NCBI GenBank assembly: GCA_040880235.1
Contig: JBBDIX010000017.1
Coordinates: 1-6,470 of the forward strand
Length of the DNA: 6,470 nucleotides
Source: JBBDIX01 sp040880235
GTDB lineage: Bacteria; Actinomycetota; Nitriliruptoria; Nitriliruptorales; Nitriliruptoraceae
Direction of reading: 5' to 3'
In this document: positions 1 to 5,347 of the stretch, piece after piece
Layout of the letters: the number at the start of each line of letters is the position of its first letter
Numbering within the stretch: position 1 is the stretch's first letter
Program-made: the position numbers and the translations under genes
Notes under the pieces: generated by a model
Told to the model about the DNA's origin: nothing
Databases searched by the model: none
Seen by the model: only the letters and a program-made list of their open reading frames with translations

Positions 1-689
1 GGTACGGGGCCTCGCTCCCCGCGGGTGTCGATGCCGACGCGCCCCCGAGGTGGGTACAGGTCGCGGACGGGCACGAGTACGCCTGGCACGACCACCGCAT
101 CCACTTCATGTCCCCGCAGATGCCGCAGGGCGTCGACCCGACGTCGGGTGACGTCCAGTCGGTGTTCGACTGGGAGATCCCGACCGTGGTCGATGGACGT
201 CAGGTCGCCATCACGGGGTCGCTGGACTGGGTGCCGTCACGCGGGCCGGGGGTGCCGGTTGCGGCCGGACTGGTGGGGATCGCGTTGCTCGTCGCCGGTC
301 GCCGACGTCTGCACGCGGCCGTCACCGTGGGAGCGGGGGCCCTGACAGCGCTTGCGGTGTCGGTGCCGATGGTGACCGGACTGCCGACGGGTGCCGACGC
401 CGACCTCGCTCTGGTGGCCCTGCCGGGCGCCGGCGCCGTGCTCGCCGTCGTGGGATCACGATGGTCGGACGGTCACCGGGCCCGACTGGTGCAGGCGGCA
501 GCCGCGGTCCCGCTGCTGGTGTGGGTCGGTCTGCTGGTCGGGTCGCTCACGCGACCGATCGTTCCCGGACCCGTCCCGACGTGGGCCGTGCAGGTGGCGG
601 TGGTCGTGGTGGCGCTCCTCGGTGTCGCAACGGTCGTCGGGGCACTCCGCGACGCGACGCCGACCGCGTCGGGCGGATCTGCGCCCTAG
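1..689 (+). CDS. Membrane protein with extracytoplasmic WHDHR-motif domain (5' truncated)
   Basis: The open frame enters from the left edge (first complete codon at base 3) and ends at TAG 687-689, leaving 228 visible residues. The first 80 or so residues look extracytoplasmic and include WHDHRIH at 28-34, FDWEIP at about 55-60, and a VAITGSLDWVP strand before the membrane. Five hydrophobic segments follow at about 83-99, 104-125, 133-151, 161-182 and 192-215, then a short polar tail. From memory, this pattern (an external beta-rich domain with a WHDHR box, then C-terminal membrane helices) occurs in uncharacterised secreted or membrane proteins of Actinobacteria. I know of no established function. 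The clustered His, Asp and Trp residues could bind a metal, which is inference. The ATG at 108 falls inside the conserved motif, so it is not the true start; the real start and any signal peptide lie left of the window. The gene converges on pknB and its stop overlaps the pknB stop. Confidence 0.8.
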   Translation, partial: YGASLPAGVDADAPPRWVQVADGHEYAWHDHRIHFMSPQMPQGVDPTSGDVQSVFDWEIPTVVDGRQVAITGSLDWVPSRGPGVPVAAGLVGIALLVAGRRRLHAAVTVGAGALTALAVSVPMVTGLPTGADADLALVALPGAGAVLAVVGSRWSDGHRARLVQAAAAVPLLVWVGLLVGSLTRPIVPGPVPTWAVQVAVVVVALLGVATVVGALRDATPTASGGSAP

Positions 690-2443
690 GCGCCGCCGCC
701 ACCCGCGTTGGGGTCGGGCACGGGGTCGGGCACGGGGTCGGGCACGGGGTCGGGTTCGGGTTCGGGCACGGGTTCGGGTTCGGGTTCGGGGTCCGGATCC
801 TCGTCGTCGGACTCCTCGGGACCGAGACTCACGACGATGGTCACCAGTGTTCCCGCGCGAACCTCGGTGCCCGCCGACGGGTCCTGGCTGATGACGAACC
901 CCTCCGCGACCCCCGGACTGTTCTCCCGCTCGATGCTGACCTCGAGCCCCTGGTCCTCGAGTCGGAAGATCGCGTCCTCCTCGGAACGGTTCTCCACGGG
1001 ACGCACGACGACGATCTCCTCGCCAGCGCTCACGATGTACGAGACCCGGGTACCGACGGGCACCTCCTCGCCGGCGGCGGGGTCCTGGCCCATGACCTCG
1101 CCCTCGGGGACGGTGTCGCTGAACTCGCGTTGGCGGTCTCCACCGATGAGACGGTCCTCCACCAGTCGCGACAGGGCCTGGTCCTCGGACATGCCGATGA
1201 GGTTGGGTACGAGGGTGGTCTCCTGTCCTGCGGACACCACCAGGTCGACCGAAGTGCCCTGGGCGACCATCAGTTCGGGGACCGGACGCTGGCGCAGCAC
1301 GACCCCAGAGGCGACCGTGTCCGAGGCCTCCTCGGTCACGTCGCCGATGGTGAGGTCGTGGTCCTCGATGATCGAGATGGCGACCTCGAGCTGCTCGCCG
1401 ACCACTTCGGGCACGGTGACCTGCGGTCCGGCGTCGCGCTGGAGGAGACTGACGAGGAACCAGACCATCGTCACGAGCGCGATCACGGCCATCACCCCGA
1501 GGATGGAGAACACGACCATGCGACGGCGCTGCTGGCGTTCGTGGCCGAGGGTGGGCCCGTCGGTGAAGCTCGGCTGGAGCAGTGCGGTCTCGTCGGCGGT
1601 CATCACGGCAGGGGCGACGACCGCCCGACCGTGCAGCGCGTTGACCACGTCGTCGCGCATCTCCTCTGCGTGCTGGTAGCGGTTGTTCGGATTCTTCGCC
1701 AGCGCCCGCATCGCGATGGCCTCACCGGCGGGGGACACCCCCGCACGCAGGTCCCGCGGGGGCCGCGGGGTCTCCTGCACGTGCTGGTAGGCGACGGTGA
1801 CCGGCGTGTCACCGGAGAACGGCGGTGCGCCGGTCAGCGCCTCGTAGAGCACCACTCCCAGCGAGTACAGGTCGCTGCGTTCGTCGACGTCGAGGCCCTG
1901 GGCCTGTTCGGGCGACAGGTATGCCGCGGTGCCCAGCACCGACGCCGTGCGGGTGACGGTCTCGTTGTCGACGGCTCGGGCGATGCCGAAGTCCGTCACC
2001 TTCACGCTGCCGTCGTCGGCGATCAGGATGTTGCCCGGCTTCACGTCGCGGTGGATCAGCCCTCGGTCGTGTGCGTAGGCGAGCGCGGCGCACACGTCGC
2101 CGACGATCTCCAGCGCACGGCGCTCGGACAGGACGCCGGACGCCATGACCTGCTGGAGGGAGTCGCCCTCGACGAGTTCCATGACCATGTAGGGCTGGCC
2201 CTCGTCGTTGCCGGTGTCGTACACCGCGACCAGGCTGGGGTGGTTGAGGCGGGCGACGTGGCGCGCCTCGTCCTGGAAACGGCGTGTGAACGCCTCGTCG
2301 TCGAGGAAGCGTTCGAGCAGGAGCTTGACGGCCACGTGCCGACCGAGGGTCAGGTCGCGGGCCGCGAACACCTCGGCCATGCCGCCCCGTCCGATGAGGC
2401 GCAGGAGCTCGTAACGGCCCGAGAGGACCCGACCAACGCTCAC
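686..2443 (-). CDS. pknB: PknB-type transmembrane Ser/Thr protein kinase with three PASTA repeats
   Basis: This 585-residue receptor kinase phosphorylates cell-wall synthesis and division proteins in response to external peptidoglycan or lipid II. The kinase domain spans about 11-270. It has the glycine loop IGRGGM (17-22), VAVK with Lys40, HRDVKPGN (131-138, catalytic Asp133), DFG (151-153), and an activation loop TVTRTASVLGT whose Thr164 and Thr166 match the autophosphorylated Thr171 and Thr173 of M. tuberculosis PknB. A juxtamembrane linker (271-308) precedes one membrane helix (about 309-334). PASTA repeats lie at about 341-405, 409-474 and 476-541, one fewer than in M. tuberculosis PknB. 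A Pro/Asp/Glu/Val tail (543-578) and NAGGGGA close the protein. I chose the GTG at 2443 because a GGAGG sits 6 nt upstream and the protein then starts about 10 residues before the RYEL kinase boundary, as in other PknBs. The frame stays open to a GTG at 2563, so a 40-residue extension overlapping pbpA is possible but less likely. No separate pknA lies between pbpA and this gene, so this kinase may cover both roles. Confidence 0.96.
   Translation of the reverse strand: MSVGRVLSGRYELLRLIGRGGMAEVFAARDLTLGRHVAVKLLLERFLDDEAFTRRFQDEARHVARLNHPSLVAVYDTGNDEGQPYMVMELVEGDSLQQVMASGVLSERRALEIVGDVCAALAYAHDRGLIHRDVKPGNILIADDGSVKVTDFGIARAVDNETVTRTASVLGTAAYLSPEQAQGLDVDERSDLYSLGVVLYEALTGAPPFSGDTPVTVAYQHVQETPRPPRDLRAGVSPAGEAIAMRALAKNPNNRYQHAEEMRDDVVNALHGRAVVAPAVMTADETALLQPSFTDGPTLGHERQQRRRMVVFSILGVMAVIALVTMVWFLVSLLQRDAGPQVTVPEVVGEQLEVAISIIEDHDLTIGDVTEEASDTVASGVVLRQRPVPELMVAQGTSVDLVVSAGQETTLVPNLIGMSEDQALSRLVEDRLIGGDRQREFSDTVPEGEVMGQDPAAGEEVPVGTRVSYIVSAGEEIVVVRPVENRSEEDAIFRLEDQGLEVSIERENSPGVAEGFVISQDPSAGTEVRAGTLVTIVVSLGPEESDDEDPDPEPEPEPVPEPEPDPVPDPVPDPVPDPNAGGGGA
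710..791. repeat. 6/12-bp tandem repeat with 14 regularly spaced G-tracts, encoding the PknB tail
   Basis: On the plus strand, runs of three or four G start every 6 bp from 710 to 788 (14 tracts), separated by TC, CAC or TTC. The array opens with three identical 12-bp units (GGGGTCGGGCAC at 710, 722 and 734) and continues as 6-bp variants. On the coding minus strand each 6-bp unit is two codons, Pro plus Asp, Glu or Val, so gain or loss of units keeps the pknB frame. The G-rich strand fits the G-quadruplex pattern many times over (tracts of at least 3 G, loops of 2-3 nt). It would be the RNA strand only in a transcript reading through from the plus-strand gene that ends at 689. Quadruplex formation itself is inference. 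Confidence 0.9.
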
Positions 2444-2449
2444 GTGGAG

Positions 2450-2454
2450 CCTCC
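2450..2454 (-). promoter_or_regulatory. Ribosome binding site of pknB (GGAGG)
   Basis: The minus strand reads GGAGG, then six bases (CTCCAC), then the GTG at 2443. This near-ideal Shine-Dalgarno spacing decides the pknB start. It also shows that pknB has its own initiation signal, unlike rodA and pbpA, whose starts overlap the preceding stop codon. Confidence 0.8.
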
Positions 2455-2487
2455 GAGGCAGGTGTGTCGAACGAGGGGGAAGCCTAC

Positions 2488-2503
2488 CGGTGGGTGTCCA
2501 CCG
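2488..2503. repeat. Short inverted repeat in the pbpA-pknB gap
   Basis: CGGTGG (2488-2493) and CCACCG (2498-2503) form a perfect 6-bp stem around a 4-nt loop. There is no run of T after it on either strand, so it does not look like an intrinsic terminator. It could be an mRNA hairpin about 45 nt before the pknB start, a protein-binding palindrome, or chance in GC-rich DNA. Confidence 0.4.
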
Positions 2504-2552
2504 CCACGGCGTGGTCGGCCGGTGGTCGATCGCCGTGTAGGGGTCCTGTGCG

Positions 2553-4010
2553 TCACCCGGCACCCCGGCGGTCGAGGGCGGCCTGCATGACCTGCCGTGC
2601 GACGGGTGCGGCGATCGATCCTCCCGTCCCGTCGGGCTGGTCGGGCAGCATCACGGCGACGGCGACGTCGTCACCGGCGAAGCCGATGAACCAGGCAATC
2701 GGGTCAGCGGCGGTCTGAGCGGTCCCGGTCTTTCCGCCGACCGCCACGCCATCGATCCGTGCGCGGATCCCCGTGCCTCGCTGGACCGTGTCGATCATCA
2801 TCGTGCGCAGCTGCGCCGCGGTGCGCGACGACACGGCTCGGCCATCCACGGCGGGGGCCGTCCAGCGCTCGGGTTCGGCGCTCGCGATGCGCGCACCCTC
2901 CGGGGTGCGGATCGTGGACACCAGGTGGGGGGTCATCAGCACGCCGTCGTTCGCGACGGCCGCGGCGACGAGGGCCATCTGCAGGGGGGTGGCCCGCACG
3001 TCACGCTGCCCGAGGGCACTCTGCGCCGTCGACGGCACGTCGAGGTCGCCGGCGTCGGGCACCGCGCTCGTCGCGACCGGTAGATCGAACGACAGCGGCT
3101 GGTTGAACCCGAAACGTTCCGCCTGGGCGACCAGGTCCTCGGCGCCGATGTCGACCCCCAGCCTTGCGAACACCGTGTTGCACGACACCTGCAGGGCGTC
3201 GGCCAGACTGATCTGTTCCCCCTGCGCGCACAGGCCGCCCCCGAAGTTGCTGATGTCCGCCGTCGTGAGCGGCACGTCGAAGGTGCGTTCGTCGGGAAAC
3301 ATCGAGGTCGGCAGCAGCCCGCGTTCGAGGGCGGCCGCCGCCACGATCACCTTGAACGCCGAGCCCGGCGCGTAGAGCTCGCGCAGTGCCCGGTCGACGA
3401 GGGGACGCTGGGGATCGACCCGCAGGTCGTCCCACGCCGCACGGATCACCGACGTGTCGTGACTCGTCAGCGGGTTCGGGTCGTACGTCGGGTTGGCGTA
3501 GCTGGCGAGCACGGCTCCGGTCCGGAAGTTCAGGGCCACGACCGCCCCCTCACGGTCGCCGAGCGCGTCGGCTGCGGCGCGCTGGACCGTCGGGTCGATC
3601 GTCAGCACCACCGCGTTGCCCGCGAGGTCACGTCCGCCCATGAGTTCCGACAGGTTCTGCGCGACCACCTCGGTGGGACGGCCGGTCAGGTGTTCGTTGA
3701 GGGCGGCCTCGAGGCCGAAGCGCTGCAGCACGATCGAGTAGTAGCCGGTGAGGTGCGCGTACAGCGGGCCGTCCGGGTACGTGCGCAGGTAGCGCAGTTC
3801 GCCCTCGGTCGGGGTCGACTGGGCGATGGCCTGCTCGCCGACGACGATCGGCCCGCGGGCGATCTCGTACTCGCGCACGATCAGGCGCCGGTTCGACGGG
3901 TGGTTCGCCAGTGCGTCGGCCTGCAGGAGGGTGATGAGGTTCAGGTTGACGAACAGCACGCCGAACAGGACGAGCAGGATCGTCGACACGCGCGCGATCG
4001 CCCGGTTCAC
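2553..4010 (-). CDS. pbpA: Class B penicillin-binding protein PbpA (transpeptidase)
   Basis: This 485-residue protein cross-links peptidoglycan stem peptides outside the membrane and is expected to pair with the glycan polymerase encoded just upstream. An uncleaved signal anchor spans about 9-30. An N-terminal region follows that includes GRDLAGNAVVLTIDP (126-140), then the transpeptidase domain. The three active-site motifs are intact: SAFK (Ser217 nucleophile, Lys220), SCN (276-278) and KTG (427-429, in GGKTGTAQ). The length is close to the roughly 490 residues of mycobacterial PbpA, and the IGQ-type motif before the C-terminal lobe is present as ALGQRDVRATPLQMA (333-347). The GTG at 4010 overlaps the rodA TGA in GTGA, with a weak GAAGG 7 nt upstream, which suggests translational coupling. 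In M. tuberculosis, PbpA takes part in cell division and is reported to be phosphorylated by PknB, which fits the neighbourhood here. I am sure of the family; the division role is by analogy. Confidence 0.95.
   Translation of the reverse strand: MNRAIARVSTILLVLFGVLFVNLNLITLLQADALANHPSNRRLIVREYEIARGPIVVGEQAIAQSTPTEGELRYLRTYPDGPLYAHLTGYYSIVLQRFGLEAALNEHLTGRPTEVVAQNLSELMGGRDLAGNAVVLTIDPTVQRAAADALGDREGAVVALNFRTGAVLASYANPTYDPNPLTSHDTSVIRAAWDDLRVDPQRPLVDRALRELYAPGSAFKVIVAAAALERGLLPTSMFPDERTFDVPLTTADISNFGGGLCAQGEQISLADALQVSCNTVFARLGVDIGAEDLVAQAERFGFNQPLSFDLPVATSAVPDAGDLDVPSTAQSALGQRDVRATPLQMALVAAAVANDGVLMTPHLVSTIRTPEGARIASAEPERWTAPAVDGRAVSSRTAAQLRTMMIDTVQRGTGIRARIDGVAVGGKTGTAQTAADPIAWFIGFAGDDVAVAVMLPDQPDGTGGSIAAPVARQVMQAALDRRGAG
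4007..4010 (-). other. GTGA stop/start overlap, rodA to pbpA
   Basis: The minus strand reads GTGA. The last three bases are the rodA stop TGA and the first three are the pbpA start GTG. Such 4-bp overlaps commonly let a terminating ribosome restart at once, which would keep the SEDS polymerase and its partner PBP in fixed proportion (inference). Confidence 0.8.
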
Positions 4011-5347
4011 CGTGGGGCCTTCGCGTCGTCGCCGACCCGTCCCCGGGCGGCGGCCCGGGACTCGTCACTGATGCGCAGCAGCATGGCGAGGATCAGGTAG
4101 TTGGCCAGCAGGGACGACCCGCCGTAGGACATGAACGGCAGGGTGATCCCGGTCAGGGGCACGAGGCGCGTCAGGCCCCCGACGATCACGATCGTCTGCA
4201 GGGCGAGGGTCACCGTCAGCCCCACGGCGACGAGGGTGGAGAACTCGTCGCGAGCGGTCTGGGCGATCCGCAGACCTCGCGCCGTGAACACGAGGTAGGC
4301 GACCAGCACCGCGGTCGCACCGAGCAGTCCGAGCTCTTCTCCGACCACGACGAACACGGCGTCGGTCGCCGCGAACGGGATGTCCTGCGGTCGACCGAGC
4401 CCGAGCCCCGTCCCGGTGAGTCCACCGGTGCCCAGCGCGAACAGGCTCTGGACGAGCTGGTAGCTGGCGTCCTGCACGTCGGCCCACGGGTCGAGCCAGA
4501 TCTGTACCCGTCGTTGGACGTGGGCGAACTGGTGGTACACGAGCAGCGTTCCCAGCCCGAGCACCACCGACCCGACGACCGGGTACGCGATCCTCCCGGT
4601 GGCGACGTACAGCATGATCACGAAGGTGCCGAAGACCAGCAGCGCGGATCCGAGGTCACGCAGCCCGGCCATGATGACCAGCGCGAGCCCCGCGGCGACC
4701 ACGACCGGTGCCAGGTGCCGCGCGGCCGGCAACAGCAGGGGCCCCAGGCGTTCGGTCGCGACCGACAGCAGCTGCCGGTTGCGTTCGAGGTAGCCGGCGA
4801 GGAACAGCACCAGTGTGAGCTTGGCGATCTCGCCCGGCTGGAATCGCATGCCGAGCACGTCGATCCACAGCTGGGCGCCGTTGATGACGCCTGCGGTGAG
4901 GCCGGGAACCAGGGGCAACAGCAGCAGGACGAGGGTCGCCAGCCCGAACGTGTACTGGTAGCGCGACAGCATTCGCACGTCCCGGAGGAACAGCAGGGCG
5001 GCGCACAGGATGCCGATGGCCACGGCCGTCCACACGGTCTGCGTGGCGGCGAGGCTGCTGCCCGTGGCCAGGTCCACGCGGCGGATGAAGATGAGGCCGA
5101 AGCCGTTCAGCAGGATCACGATCGGGAGCAGCACCGGGTCTGCGTCCGGCGCGGCGAACCGGACGGCGACGTGGGCGACCAGCGCCATGATGGCGATCGC
5201 CATCCCCGTGACCAGCGCGGCCGGGGGCAGTTCACGCGCGTCGACCCACCCGAGCAGCGCGCCGGCGAACAGCGTCAGGCCGACGGCGCCGACCAGCAGG
5301 CGTGCCTCGACGGCTCGCGCGGCGCGTCCCGGACGCTGGGCGCTCAC
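4007..5347 (-). CDS. rodA: SEDS-family peptidoglycan polymerase RodA (FtsW/RodA/SpoVE)
   Basis: This 446-residue integral membrane protein polymerises lipid II into glycan strands. About 12 hydrophobic segments are visible (for example 17-34, 43-63, 72-88, 103-121, 132-148, 212-227, 231-247, 254-270, 331-353, 369-392 and 400-425). SEDS landmarks are present: GAQLWI (157-162) with FQPGEIAKL (169-177), RDLGSALL (230-237), and a large loop with LDPWADVQDASYQLVQSLFALGTGG ending in the catalytic-type Asp329 of AATDAVFVVVGEELG. TRLVPLTGITLPFMSYGGSSL (393-413) closes the core. FQPGE has Gly where many family members have Ser. I call it RodA rather than FtsW because it lies between pstP and pbpA, the position of rodA in actinobacteria, and because of the length. 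FtsW is the alternative and cannot be excluded on motifs alone. The GTG start at 5347 overlaps the pstP stop. No good ribosome binding site is visible, so translation probably depends on coupling. Confidence 0.94.
   Translation of the reverse strand: MSAQRPGRAARAVEARLLVGAVGLTLFAGALLGWVDARELPPAALVTGMAIAIMALVAHVAVRFAAPDADPVLLPIVILLNGFGLIFIRRVDLATGSSLAATQTVWTAVAIGILCAALLFLRDVRMLSRYQYTFGLATLVLLLLPLVPGLTAGVINGAQLWIDVLGMRFQPGEIAKLTLVLFLAGYLERNRQLLSVATERLGPLLLPAARHLAPVVVAAGLALVIMAGLRDLGSALLVFGTFVIMLYVATGRIAYPVVGSVVLGLGTLLVYHQFAHVQRRVQIWLDPWADVQDASYQLVQSLFALGTGGLTGTGLGLGRPQDIPFAATDAVFVVVGEELGLLGATAVLVAYLVFTARGLRIAQTARDEFSTLVAVGLTVTLALQTIVIVGGLTRLVPLTGITLPFMSYGGSSLLANYLILAMLLRISDESRAAARGRVGDDAKAPR
5344..5347 (-). 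other. GTGA stop/start overlap, pstP to rodA
   Basis: The minus strand reads GTGA, joining the pstP stop TGA to the rodA start GTG. It has the same form as the rodA/pbpA junction, so the three genes make one tightly coupled translational unit. The bases before the GTG (CGACGACGGTCC) contain no strong Shine-Dalgarno sequence. Confidence 0.8.

Larger units (their letters stand above)
2444..2552 (-). other. Intergenic gap between pbpA and pknB
   Basis: This 109-bp gap is the only real spacer inside the visible part of the operon, and it sits where pknA would be expected. It holds the pknB ribosome binding site, a small inverted repeat at 2488-2503, and two copies of CGACCAC 12 bp apart on the minus strand near 2513-2528. 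A TAGGCT on the minus strand (about 2481-2486) could be a -10 element, but I see no convincing -35 at the usual spacing, so an internal promoter is possible but not shown. The pknB frame is open across the gap. I see no remnant of a second kinase: none of the translated 40 residues resembles a kinase motif. Confidence 0.5.

Noticed and set aside
681..693. GCGCC-CTA-GGCGC as a bidirectional intrinsic terminator
   Set aside because: The stem is only 5 bp with a 3-nt loop and there is no T-run on either side. It is better explained by the overlapping CTAG stops in GC-rich DNA.
710..791. CRISPR array or telomere-like element
   Set aside because: The units are 6-12 bp with no unique spacers, and the repeat is in frame inside pknB, so it is a coding minisatellite.
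1753..1769. CCCGCGG-GGG-CCGCGGG inverted repeat inside pknB
   Set aside because: The 7-bp stem falls within codons of the C-lobe of the kinase (Pro/Arg-rich stretch), is pure G/C, and has no terminator or operator context. Chance is likely at this GC content.
2481..2510. Sigma70-like promoter for pknB around TAGGCT
   Set aside because: No acceptable -35 hexamer lies 16-18 bp upstream. The TGGACA that looks like one is only 8 bp away. I leave it as an unproven possibility.
461..2590. A 709-codon open frame on the plus strand, antisense to pknB
   Set aside because: It lies opposite a kinase gene with every catalytic motif intact. Its translation is a His/Asp/Gly/Arg/Val-rich mix with no recognisable domain, as expected from the opposite frame of a high-GC gene.
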